From the NCBI GenBank assembly GCA_927441705.1, contig CAKMKH010000017.1:1-64000 (forward strand): a stretch of 64,000 bases of DNA. The letters are read 5' to 3'. Made by a program: the position numbers and the translations under genes. The stretch comes from an uncultured Acholeplasmataceae bacterium (GTDB lineage: Bacteria; Bacillota_I; Bacilli_A; Acholeplasmatales; Acholeplasmataceae). The notes under the pieces are model-generated. The model had not been told where the DNA came from and ran no database searches. It saw nothing but the letters and a program-made list of their open reading frames with translations. Below, piece by piece: positions 10,176 to 17,820 of this stretch. The stretch's first letter is position 1. Every line of letters starts with the position of its first letter.

Positions 10176-10204
10176 TAAAAATAAGGGGATTTTTTATCCC
10201 CTTA
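10176..10204 (-). terminator. Hairpin between rpsB and tsf
   Basis: The 8-bp stem AAGGGGAT/ATCCCCTT is followed by ATTTTTAT on the minus strand. It probably reduces, rather than fully blocks, transcription from rpsB into tsf. Confidence 0.7.
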
Positions 10205-10209
10205 TCGCA

Positions 10210-11187
10210 TTATTTTAGTACGTCAATAAGTTCTGCTTTTTTAAGGGTTGAATAACCAGTAATGCCGCGTTCTTTTGCTAAGGCACGAAGATCAGCAACT
10301 GTCATTGCTTCTAAATCTTCTTCAGATACTTGATCATCTTCAATGATTTCTTCTTCATCATCTTCGTCTTCTTCAACTTCTTTTACTTCTACAACTTCTT
10401 TAACTACTTTTGGTTGTGGTTTTGGTTGAGGTCTTTTCTTTGGTTCATCTTCTCTGTCTCTTCTTGATGCTTCTTGAACTGTTTCTTCATCAAATTTCTC
10501 AACTGCTCCACCTTGTGCTTCGATTACTGCATTTCCCATAACCCATGTGATTAACTTAACTGCACGAATTGCATCATCGTTTGCAGGGATAATGAAATCT
10601 ACATCATCTGGATCACAGTTTGTATCTACAATACCAAATACTTTAATACCTAATTTACGAGCTTCTAAAATTGCATTTCTTTCTTTTCTTGGATCAATGA
10701 TGAAGATTGCTTCTGGAACTTTCTTCATTTCTTTGATACCGCCTAAGAATTTTTCAAGTTTAGCGCGTTCATTTTTTAATGTTAATACTTCTTTTTTAGG
10801 TAGTTTTTCAAAAACTCCGTCTTCTTCCATTTTGTATAAGTCGTGTAATCTCTTAATTCTACGACGAATGGTCTTGAAGTTAGTTAATGTTCCACCTAAC
10901 CATCTTTGATCAACATAAAATTGACCAGTACGAATTGCTTCTTCTTTAACTGATTCTTGTGCTTGTTTTTTCGTACCGATGAATAAAACTTTTCCACCGT
11001 CAGCAACAATATCGAATAATGCTTTATAAGCGATTTCGATCTCTACAGCTGTTCTCTTTAAGTCGATGATATAAATACCATTTCTTGACGTAAAGATGTA
11101 TGGTGCCATTTTAGGATTCCAACGACGTGTCGCGTGTCCGAAGTGTACACCAGATTCTAATAATTGTTTCATTGAAACTACTGCCAT
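10210..11187 (-). CDS. rpsB: 30S ribosomal protein S2 with C-terminal SAP/Rho-N-like extension
   Basis: S2 is a late-assembling protein of the small subunit. The S2 core fills about residues 1-230, with the signatures [23 protein letters not shown] and [15 protein letters not shown]. The protein is 325 residues instead of about 250. The extra tail contains a basic PKPQPK stretch, a strongly acidic segment (about 260-290), and a final 35 residues ([20 protein letters not shown] and on) that resemble a SAP or Rho N-terminal nucleic-acid-binding helix pair. Similar tails are known in some mollicutes. Here the role is inferred to be RNA or ribosome contact. Confidence 0.95.
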   Translation of the reverse strand: MAVVSMKQLLESGVHFGHATRRWNPKMAPYIFTSRNGIYIIDLKRTAVEIEIAYKALFDIVADGGKVLFIGTKKQAQESVKEEAIRTGQFYVDQRWLGGTLTNFKTIRRRIKRLHDLYKMEEDGVFEKLPKKEVLTLKNERAKLEKFLGGIKEMKKVPEAIFIIDPRKERNAILEARKLGIKVFGIVDTNCDPDDVDFIIPANDDAIRAVKLITWVMGNAVIEAQGGAVEKFDEETVQEASRRDREDEPKKRPQPKPQPKVVKEVVEVKEVEEDEDDEEEIIEDDQVSEEDLEAMTVADLRALAKERGITGYSTLKKAELIDVLK

Positions 11188-11300
11188 AAATTTAATCCTC
11201 CATTTTTTGTTTTTTCCTCTGCATGACTTTTAAAACATCCCACCTAATAGACTCTTAGGCACAAGAGTGTTAAACATCGTGCATGTGTATTTTCATAGCC
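11188..11300 (-). promoter_or_regulatory. rpsB leader, possible S2 autoregulatory RNA
   Basis: About 115 transcribed bases precede rpsB. They include a perfect ACTCTT/AAGAGT hairpin and a GATGTTT element that occurs twice. rpsB leaders that bind S2 are known in several bacteria. I cannot match this one to a specific family by eye, so the regulatory role is only suggested. Confidence 0.3.
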
Positions 11301-11306
11301 TTATTA

Positions 11307-11335
11307 AATATATCATATTTGTAACGTTTTTTCAA
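11307..11335 (-). promoter_or_regulatory. Promoter of rpsB-tsf-pyrH-frr
   Basis: TTGAAA (11335-11330) and TATATT (11312-11307) are separated by 17 bases on the minus strand, upstream of the rpsB leader. Confidence 0.65.
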
Positions 11336-11351
11336 GTTATTACATCATTTT

Positions 11352-11801
11352 TTATCGTTTTTTATCGCTACTACCAAAACCACCTAGTCTAGCACTATGA
11401 TCTGGATCATCATCAATTGTTTTTTGGTAGTTCATAAATATCCCTTGAGCTACTCTTTCACCTTTTAAAACTGTTACAACTTTAGTTGAAAAATTGTATA
11501 AAGGAATCATGATATGCCCTTCATTATCAGCATTGTTATAATAGTCTGCATCTACAACTCCAACGCCATTACTCATCATCAGACCTTTTTTAATACCTAA
11601 TGAGGATCTAGGAAAAATATATAGTGCTTCATTATCGGGAATTAATGCTTTTAATCCAGTTGGAATCATTTTGATTTCCCCTGGTTTAATCTCAACATTT
11701 TCAATACTTGCGAAATCATAGCCTGCACTATGTTTTGTAGCCCTTTGTGGCACTAAGATTTCTTCATTTTGATATGCTTTAATCACTTCAAATTTTCTCA
11801 T
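11352..11801 (-). CDS. dut: dUTP diphosphatase (trimeric dUTPase)
   Basis: The enzyme hydrolyses dUTP to dUMP and so keeps uracil out of DNA. The motifs are in order: AGYDFAS (motif 1), PRSSLGIKKGLMMSNGVGVVDADYYN (motifs 2 and 3), GERVAQGIF (motif 4), and a C-terminal ARLGGFGSS that closes over the active site. It overlaps the NUDIX gene upstream by 14 bases. Together with ung at 15.3 kb it gives a full uracil-exclusion set. Confidence 0.93.
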   Translation of the reverse strand: MRKFEVIKAYQNEEILVPQRATKHSAGYDFASIENVEIKPGEIKMIPTGLKALIPDNEALYIFPRSSLGIKKGLMMSNGVGVVDADYYNNADNEGHIMIPLYNFSTKVVTVLKGERVAQGIFMNYQKTIDDDPDHSARLGGFGSSDKKR

Positions 11802-12324
11802 CTAATAAACGCTCCTTTAATTTTTCTAGAACATATTGTTCCCTTTTTAAAACTGTTTTTAAGCCAAAAGCTTGATGCTTTTCATCTTGATTCACTTTTT
11901 GATTGTGAGCAATTGCATCATCGATTTTTACCCATACCGGTTTAACACCATGGATGGATTCTCTGTGGTCTAAATGTTGAATACCTATGCCATCAATTTC
12001 AACAATATAATAAGTGGATTTTTGTAAATATACAGTATCATTTTTAAAAAGTCCATATTTTATTTCTTTAATATAACCAAGCGGTTCTATAATCTTAATA
12101 CCTTTAGCGCCAATCTCTTCTTTTAATTCTCTTTTTAAAGCTTTTTTTTCTGTTTCATCGGCTTTGATACCTCCACCAGGAAATGTATAATCATCGAAAT
12201 GAGTTGAATATACCATTAAGACTTCTTGCAGGTCATTTGTCATGACAGCGCGAACAGTCTTTCTTTGTTTTTCTGGTTTTTTAGTAAGTCCTTCTTCTAT
12301 TATAATTGGGCTAAGTAAGTTCAT
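11788..12324 (-). CDS. NUDIX hydrolase
   Basis: The NUDIX box is visible as GGGIKADETEKKALKRELKEEIGAKG (about residues 50-75), which binds a divalent metal for pyrophosphate cleavage of a nucleoside diphosphate derivative. The substrate cannot be assigned from sequence. Its 14-base overlap with dut suggests nucleotide-pool sanitation. It overlaps the recombinase gene upstream by four bases. Confidence 0.85.
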   Translation of the reverse strand: MNLLSPIIIEEGLTKKPEKQRKTVRAVMTNDLQEVLMVYSTHFDDYTFPGGGIKADETEKKALKRELKEEIGAKGIKIIEPLGYIKEIKYGLFKNDTVYLQKSTYYIVEIDGIGIQHLDHRESIHGVKPVWVKIDDAIAHNQKVNQDEKHQAFGLKTVLKREQYVLEKLKERLLDEKI

Positions 12325-13229
12325 TTTTTAATCATCCTTGGGTGTGTTTCTTTATATTTTTCTTTGATTGTTTCACTAGACACATGTGTGTATATTTGAG
12401 TAGATTTTAAATGTTCATGACCTAATAATTCTTGGACGACTCTTAAATCTGCACCATGATTTAATAGTGTAGTCGCAAACGCATGTCTCAACATATGAGG
12501 ATGAATTTTATAGGTTTCACCAGAATTTTTTATCACTTGTTTTAATATAAGCTGCAAGCCTCTAACTGTTAGATTTCCACCTTTGTAGTTAATAAAGACA
12601 AATAAAGTGTGCACATCATGACCTTTTGATAATAAGATTGGTCTTATATATGTTAAGTAATGTCTTAAATCATCTACTAGTCTTTTATGTAGGGGCACAT
12701 ATCTATCTTTTGAGCCTTTACCATGAATTAAGATTTGTTCTTGATCAAGCATTAAATCTTTTATCGACATGTTAACTAATTCTGAAGCACGAAGTCCCGA
12801 ACTAAATAGTAAATCAATCATCACATAATTCCTAAATCCAAGAGGTTGATATCTATCAATTGATTTAAAAATCATCTCGATTTCCTCATCTTGAATAATT
12901 TGAGGTAATTTCTTAGGGATTTTTGGAGTTTCAACATTTTCAAAAATATTGATATCAATTAAATTTTGTTTCATCAGATAATGATAAAAAGTTCTTAATG
13001 CTGATATTTTCCTAGAGATTGTTTTAGATGTTAAATTTTTTTCATCTAAATGAGAAATAAAATGTCTCGCCAATCTTTCTCTAGTCGCATCAATTAATGA
13101 ACTTGCTAATTCTTCAGAGGTAATAAACGCATGAAAATCAAGAATATCTCTTCGATATCCTTGGACTGTATGGATTGAATAGTTTTTTTGAGTTTTTAAA
13201 TCATTTAAAAAATCATCTAAATAATCCAA
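12321..13229 (-). CDS. XerC/XerD-type tyrosine recombinase
   Basis: This site-specific recombinase most likely resolves chromosome dimers at a dif site. An N-terminal SAM-like DNA-binding domain (about 1-95) is followed by a catalytic domain with the Arg in SSGLRASEL, the Lys in GKGSKDRYVPL, HMLRHAFATTLL, LLGHEHLKST and the nucleophilic Tyr in QIYTHVS. All catalytic residues are present. The length of 302 residues is normal. It sits in a housekeeping operon beside trmFO, as xerC does in Firmicutes, so it is not evidence of a mobile element. Confidence 0.9.
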   Translation of the reverse strand: MDYLDDFLNDLKTQKNYSIHTVQGYRRDILDFHAFITSEELASSLIDATRERLARHFISHLDEKNLTSKTISRKISALRTFYHYLMKQNLIDINIFENVETPKIPKKLPQIIQDEEIEMIFKSIDRYQPLGFRNYVMIDLLFSSGLRASELVNMSIKDLMLDQEQILIHGKGSKDRYVPLHKRLVDDLRHYLTYIRPILLSKGHDVHTLFVFINYKGGNLTVRGLQLILKQVIKNSGETYKIHPHMLRHAFATTLLNHGADLRVVQELLGHEHLKSTQIYTHVSSETIKEKYKETHPRMIKK

Positions 13230-14515
13230 GCATTAGCCTCCTTAAAAGCTTCTAATTCTTTTAATGAACGTTCTGCATATAGCATTTTTCGCTCTTTTTT
13301 CTTATGCTTATAACCTAATTCAGGAAATAACCCTAAATTCGCATTCATAGGCACAAACGATCTATTGTAAGTTGAAATATAGTGAGCCATTGCACCCATC
13401 ATCGTTTCTTTGGGTAGCGGATTTAATGTTCCATTTTTTATAAGTGAAGCCATTTGAATTGCTGCACTCAAACCTGATGCTGCAGATTCAACGTATCCTT
13501 CTACACCTGAGATTTGTCCGGCAAAAAATATTTTTGGATATTCTTTGTTTTGATAAGAACTATTAAGTACTTTCGGACTTTCAATATATGTGTTTCTATG
13601 CATAACACCATAACGAATAATTTCAGCTTTTTCTAAGCCAGGAATCATTTGAATCACTTTCTTTTGAGCCGGCCATGTTAAGTGTGTTTGAAAACCTACG
13701 ATATTATACATCGTTTTACTATAATCATCTTGTCTAAGCTGAATAACTGCATAAGGTTTATCTTTTCCCTCAACTTCTAATCCAACCGGTTTTAAAGGTC
13801 CATATAACAATGTTTCTTTGCCGCGAGATGCCATTACTTCAACAGGCATACATCCTTCGAAAACGTTTTGTTCAAAACCTTTATGTTCTACTTTATCAGA
13901 AGACATTAATGCATCATAAAATTTTTCATATGTTTCTTGATTCATTGGACAATTTATATATGCCGCTTCACCCTTGTCATATCTTGATTTTAAATATGCA
14001 ATATTCATATTTATCGAACTAGCATCAATAATAGGTGCAATCGCATCAAAAAAATGTAAGTGTTCTTGATTTAACAGCTTAGAAATAGATGAAAACAAGT
14101 CATCACTTGCAAGCGGACCAGCAGCAATAATCGTATACTGATCAACATCAATCTCTTTAACTTCTTCATATACAACTTCTATATGCTCATGATTTTTTAT
14201 CTTATCTTCAATATAAGCAGAAAACATATCTCTATCGACAGCTAAACTTGATCCAGCAGGCACTTCTGCATGATAGGCAGCTTCTATGATTAAAGAATTA
14301 AAACTTTGCATCTCTCTTTTTAATAAACCAACTGCATTTAAGATATCATTTGATCTTAAAGAGTTCGAACAAACAAGTTCCGCAAAATGTCCAGTTTGAT
14401 GCGCTGGAGTCATTTTTTTAGGTCTCATTTCATATAATTTTACTTTTATATTTTGATTAGCTAGGAAATATGCTGCCTCTACGCCAGCAAGTCCTGCTCC
14501 AATAATTTTTACCAT
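13217..14515 (-). CDS. trmFO: tRNA (uracil-5-)-methyltransferase, folate/FAD-dependent (TrmFO)
   Basis: TrmFO forms ribothymidine at position 54 of tRNA using methylene-THF and FADH2. The N-terminal FAD motif IIGAGLAGVEAAYFLA and the following YEMRPKKMTPAHQTG match the family, as do the cysteine motifs LVCSNSLRSND and EGCMPVEVMASRG. I prefer the ATG at 14515, after GAAGTGGTG, because orthologues start at MVKIIGAGLAG. An upstream ATG at 14539 has no ribosome site. The gene overlaps the recombinase by 13 bases. The need for a folate cofactor links it to the folate transporter component upstream. Confidence 0.93.
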   Translation of the reverse strand: MVKIIGAGLAGVEAAYFLANQNIKVKLYEMRPKKMTPAHQTGHFAELVCSNSLRSNDILNAVGLLKREMQSFNSLIIEAAYHAEVPAGSSLAVDRDMFSAYIEDKIKNHEHIEVVYEEVKEIDVDQYTIIAAGPLASDDLFSSISKLLNQEHLHFFDAIAPIIDASSINMNIAYLKSRYDKGEAAYINCPMNQETYEKFYDALMSSDKVEHKGFEQNVFEGCMPVEVMASRGKETLLYGPLKPVGLEVEGKDKPYAVIQLRQDDYSKTMYNIVGFQTHLTWPAQKKVIQMIPGLEKAEIIRYGVMHRNTYIESPKVLNSSYQNKEYPKIFFAGQISGVEGYVESAASGLSAAIQMASLIKNGTLNPLPKETMMGAMAHYISTYNRSFVPMNANLGLFPELGYKHKKKERKMLYAERSLKELEAFKEANAWII

Positions 14516-14554
14516 TTTATCACCACTTCTATTATACATGAATTTGGCTTTAAA

Positions 14555-14585
14555 TGTAAAAAAACAAGTCGAAATTGACTTGTTA
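14555..14585 (-). terminator. Terminator after the folate ECF gene
   Basis: An 8-bp stem AACAAGTC/GACTTGTT is followed by a run of five T on the minus strand. It starts directly after the stop codon. Confidence 0.85.
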
Positions 14586-15134
14586 TTACATTTGTGATTT
14601 CGTTAATTCTTTTGAGCTTTTTAAATCCATATCCACAAGAACAGGCAGCAATTTATGATACAATCCAGAAACTAAGACTGTTATAATCACTACATTTATT
14701 GGAATCATTGATAGTCTCACTGTTAAACTTGCTAATGCGGTTTCTACAGGTAAGAAAGTTAACAATCCAAGTGTATTGGCAACTGTTGCTAAAACATGCG
14801 CCAATATAATCGTGAATACTAATCTTGTTTTATCAAATTTCTTATATAAGAATAACCCTGGAATAAATCCCCAAATCATCGCACTTAATGCAAAAATAAA
14901 TGCATAAATGCCATTAGGAAACGCAACAAAACCAACCAAATCTGAAACATAACCCATTACAACTCCATATAGAGGTCCTAATATAATAGAACCAAATACA
15001 ATTGGAATAGCGTAAAATGGAACTCCAAAATTGTTAAAGCTAAGCACTTGTTTAAAAAATATGTCGATAACAATTGAAATTGCGACCAAAGATGATGCTA
15101 AAACAAGCTTCTGAATTTCTCTACTTTTTTTCAT
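14586..15134 (-). CDS. folT: ECF transporter substrate-specific component, probably folate (FolT)
   Basis: This is a small membrane protein (182 residues) with about five to six hydrophobic helices and the ECF S-component look (ASSLVAISIVIDIFF, then FGVPFYAIPIVFGSIILGP and VSDLVGF). Such proteins bind a vitamin and team with an energising module that is not in this window. The folate assignment rests on the THF riboswitch directly upstream. The start at 15134 follows AGGAGGT by seven bases. An upstream in-frame ATG at 15164 lies inside the leader hairpin. Confidence 0.8.
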   Translation of the reverse strand: MKKSREIQKLVLASSLVAISIVIDIFFKQVLSFNNFGVPFYAIPIVFGSIILGPLYGVVMGYVSDLVGFVAFPNGIYAFIFALSAMIWGFIPGLFLYKKFDKTRLVFTIILAHVLATVANTLGLLTFLPVETALASLTVRLSMIPINVVIITVLVSGLYHKLLPVLVDMDLKSSKELTKSQM

Positions 15135-15176
15135 GAAAAAAGACCTCCTATATTTGAGGTCCACTATAATTGCTTA

Positions 15177-15264
15177 CAGCGGACGCATTAGAAAACCGCC
15201 ACAAATGTGTTCGTTCTAATCCGACATCCCATGATTAGACACTTAACGCTTCCTAATTACTCTG
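15177..15264 (-). promoter_or_regulatory. THF (tetrahydrofolate) riboswitch upstream of folT
   Basis: The minus-strand leader contains the conserved THF aptamer blocks in order: GAGTAATTAG, GCGTTAAGTGT, GGGATGTCG, AACGAAC, GGCGG and TGCGTCCGC. The outer stem pairs TAATTAG-like and CTAATG-like arms. They match the known folT-type THF riboswitch closely. Downstream, GACCTC (15161-15156) pairs with GAGGTC (15147-15142), which contains the ribosome-binding site and is followed by six T. Folate binding could therefore block translation or terminate transcription. A TATAAT at 15277-15272 is a likely -10 element. Confidence 0.85.
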
Positions 15265-15317
15265 TATGTTCATTATACAATAGTTATATTTAAAAGTATA
15301 CTATTTGATTTAACTCT

Positions 15318-15968
15318 TTAGCTTAAATCCCAATCTATTGGCTTTAAGCCTTGTTCAACTAAAAAATCATTTGTCTTAGAAAATGGTTTTGATCCAAAAA
15401 ATCCTCTTGAAGCTGAAAGCGGTGATGGGTGGACTGAAGTTATAACCTTATGTTTTTTGGTATCTATATATTGCATAAAACTTTTTGCATGATTCCCCCA
15501 TAGTATAAAGATAACCATTTCATTTTTTTCATTAATTTTCTTTACAACTTCTAAAGTAAATTTTTCCCATCCTTTTTTCTGATGAGATAATGGTTCATGA
15601 AGTCTTACGGTTAAAACAGTATTTAACAACAAAACTCCTTGTCTTGCCCATTTAGTTAAATTCCCAGTTTTTGGATATGCTATATTAAACTCAGCAACTA
15701 ATTCCTTAAAGATATTTTTGAGACTTGGTGGAAAATCTTCATTTTCCACACTAAAAGCAAGTCCATGTGCTTGGTTAATATTGTGATATGGGTCTTGACC
15801 AATAATCACAACTTTAACATCCTCATAAGGTGTTAGTTTGAAACATGATAATCTTTTTTCTTTTGGAGGTAATACAACGTGATGTTTATCTTCCTCTTTT
15901 AAGAAATCCACTAAATCTTGAAAATAAGGTTTTTTTAATTCTTCAGATATAAACATATCCCAAGTCAT
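15318..15968 (-). CDS. ung: Uracil-DNA glycosylase
   Basis: Family 1 UDG removes uracil from DNA. The catalytic motif GQDPYHNINQAHGLAFSV is near residue 60, the LLLNTVLTVR segment near residue 115 and the minor-groove loop HPSPLSASRGFFGSKPF near residue 185. The length of 216 residues is typical. It starts two bases after the stop of the signal peptidase gene upstream, so it is probably co-transcribed with the secretion cluster. Confidence 0.96.
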   Translation of the reverse strand: MTWDMFISEELKKPYFQDLVDFLKEEDKHHVVLPPKEKRLSCFKLTPYEDVKVVIIGQDPYHNINQAHGLAFSVENEDFPPSLKNIFKELVAEFNIAYPKTGNLTKWARQGVLLLNTVLTVRLHEPLSHQKKGWEKFTLEVVKKINEKNEMVIFILWGNHAKSFMQYIDTKKHKVITSVHPSPLSASRGFFGSKPFSKTNDFLVEQGLKPIDWDLS

Positions 15969-15970
15969 AC

Positions 15971-16567
15971 TTACTCACCTTCTTTAACTTCTGGTACATC
16001 CTTTTTCTTAACTAATTTTACAATTAAGACAATAATGCCTATATTAACAATTAAGAGTCCTACTAATATTGGATTTCTAAGTCCACTAACGATTGTTCCA
16101 ACAAAGGGTAATCTAAAAACATAAGCACCAATCACTTGATCATATGTCAAATCTGTAGGATTTCCATTTTCATCATTAATGACATCTATTGAAGCATTAT
16201 TATCTCCTTGAGTAATATAAGCCCCAGTTTCATCATCTATCTCAATTAGTCTATGGACTATTCTGATTTTAACCCATACCTCTTCATTATCTTGATTTCT
16301 TCCTCTTGCATAATTATAAAATGAAATGACATCATTTTCTTTGATATCATCTTCAGAAATACGTTTTAGCAAAATAATATCACCTGGTTCAATGGTAGGT
16401 CTCATCGACTCAGTGAGGTTAGAGATTGTAGTAACTTGAAAACCAAAAACATTAATAACTTTTTCTGGTATAAACAAACTGATAGCTACATATGCTAATA
16501 AAAATAAGGTAACCGTATAAAATAGAACTGTTTTTATCTTATTATATATACTTTTCTTATTCTTCAT
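15971..16567 (-). CDS. sipW: Signal peptidase I, S26B (SipW/ER-type), apparently active
   Basis: This peptidase cuts signal peptides outside the membrane. The protein has an N-terminal membrane helix (about 12-33), the box ESMRPTIEPGD with the catalytic Ser near residue 54, then VHR with His near 105 and TQGDNN with Asp near 122. A conserved IGAYVFRLPFVG precedes a C-terminal membrane helix. A His instead of the Lys of ordinary bacterial type I enzymes marks the ER/archaeal SipW subfamily. Of three tandem paralogues it alone keeps the full catalytic set. Likely substrates are the AYW-signal proteins upstream. The gene symbol is by similarity. Confidence 0.85.
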   Translation of the reverse strand: MKNKKSIYNKIKTVLFYTVTLFLLAYVAISLFIPEKVINVFGFQVTTISNLTESMRPTIEPGDIILLKRISEDDIKENDVISFYNYARGRNQDNEEVWVKIRIVHRLIEIDDETGAYITQGDNNASIDVINDENGNPTDLTYDQVIGAYVFRLPFVGTIVSGLRNPILVGLLIVNIGIIVLIVKLVKKKDVPEVKEGE

Positions 16568-17132
16568 TTAGGTCACCTTCTTCAATTTTCTTTTTCTTTT
16601 GAAACATAAAATAATGGGTTACAAATAAAGCTAAAGCATGTAATATAACCATTGAAACAAATCCTCTAGGTGTTGAAGCTGTGTAATAAAATGTACCAAT
16701 AAAATTGGATGTTCCATTTACTTCTCCACCAACTTCATCAACATGATAAGTATTTCTTATTACATCATCAAAGGTAGCTTTAATTGTTGCACTTTGTTGA
16801 TTTATTTCTAAAACTTCAACTTCCCAATAATAATTATTGCTATACAATCCATAAATAAGCACTGTATCACCAATTGAAATTTCATCTAGTTCAAGTGGTC
16901 TAATCCTCATAACTTGACCATTTAGTTCTTCATCCAACTCTTGATTTTTATGAATTACAATTTGATATTGATAGCCTAATAAATTTTTTGATTGTTCCTT
17001 AAATACTAATGGCATAGCCATTAACACTAAATGAAGCACTGCTATAATAACAATGCTTCCAAAAATATGCTTCTTATTTAATTTGAATTTTTTCTTATCT
17101 TTAACTTCTATATTATCTAAATTGTTATTCAA
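16557..17132 (-). CDS. Degenerate S26B signal-peptidase-like membrane protein
   Basis: The 191-residue protein has a membrane helix near residues 24-44 and another at about 162-178. The middle resembles the peptidase fold: QVMRIRPLELDEISIGDTVLI aligns with the catalytic box of its neighbours, but valine replaces the Ser and no catalytic His or Asp is visible. The segment NFIGTFYYTAS aligns with the IGAYVFRLP motif. I infer a non-catalytic paralogue, perhaps a partner or adaptor of the active enzyme. The alignment is by eye. It overlaps the active gene by 11 bases. Confidence 0.6.
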   Translation of the reverse strand: MNNNLDNIEVKDKKKFKLNKKHIFGSIVIIAVLHLVLMAMPLVFKEQSKNLLGYQYQIVIHKNQELDEELNGQVMRIRPLELDEISIGDTVLIYGLYSNNYYWEVEVLEINQQSATIKATFDDVIRNTYHVDEVGGEVNGTSNFIGTFYYTASTPRGFVSMVILHALALFVTHYFMFQKKKKIEEGDLNEE

Positions 17133-17152
17133 ATCTTCACACCCTAAATTTG

Positions 17153-17716
17153 TTATCCTTCGTTTACTATAACGTCTTCTTTTTTATGTCCTTGCTTAAC
17201 GATGATAACAATGCCTGTTATGATAAGTCCATTAACTACGATTGTTCCAATACCAAAAGGACTTTTAATAAAATTAATAATACTTCCTAAAACAGGTATT
17301 CTAAATGCATACCCTCCAATGATTCTTTCTGATGTAATAACACCAAAAGGAACACTGGATCCTTCAGCAATAACCCCAACTATATATAGATCATCTTCAA
17401 TTTTGGTAATATTATGCACATAGTAAGTTACCATTTCAGTATCACCATCATAATTAATATCTGCAGTAAATGTAATTAAATCACCTTCTGCCAAGTTTTC
17501 AGGATCTACTTTATTGATAAATACTAAATCATTTGGTTTAATCTTTGGTTCCATTGTGTCATAATTTGCTATATACGTTCTTACTTGAAAAATATTGATA
17601 GTTTGTTTTGGTAGAACTGCTTCCATTAAAATAAATAATACTAGGATTCCTGCTAATACAAACATACCCCAAAATGCTATATCTTTAATGATAGCTTTAA
17701 CATTATTTCCATTCAT
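17153..17716 (-). CDS. S26B signal-peptidase paralogue with Thr in place of catalytic Ser
   Basis: The same architecture as the active paralogue is present: an N-terminal helix (about 10-33), a box NYDTMEPKIKPNDLVFI, a YYVHNITKIE segment with His near 101, IIGGYAFRIPVLG and a C-terminal helix. Thr54 stands where Ser is expected, and the usual GD(N) acid motif is replaced by AEGSSVPFG. It may be a pseudoenzyme, a slow Thr peptidase or a substrate-binding subunit. It is first of the three peptidase genes and follows a weak hairpin after the CBM-repeat gene. Confidence 0.75.
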   Translation of the reverse strand: MNGNNVKAIIKDIAFWGMFVLAGILVLFILMEAVLPKQTINIFQVRTYIANYDTMEPKIKPNDLVFINKVDPENLAEGDLITFTADINYDGDTEMVTYYVHNITKIEDDLYIVGVIAEGSSVPFGVITSERIIGGYAFRIPVLGSIINFIKSPFGIGTIVVNGLIITGIVIIVKQGHKKEDVIVNEG

Positions 17717-17782
17717 ATAAGGACCATCCTTTTTGAGTAATTATTGATGTCATTATATCATATAATTAATTAAAATTATGAT

Positions 17783-17816
17783 AAAGCCAGCATTTTTATA
17801 ATCATATGCTGGCTTT
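17783..17816 (-). terminator. Weak hairpin after the CBM-repeat gene
   Basis: An 11-bp stem AAAGCCAGCAT/ATGCTGGCTTT is present, but the minus-strand tail is ATCATAATTTT rather than a clean U-run. Some read-through into the signal peptidase genes is likely. The plus-strand tail has six T but no gene feeds it. Confidence 0.6.
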
Positions 17817-17820
17817 TTTA

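Noticed and set aside
11352..13229. Integrase plus dUTPase as a prophage remnant
   Set aside because: The recombinase sits in a housekeeping operon with trmFO, and no phage structural genes, att repeats or composition change are seen.
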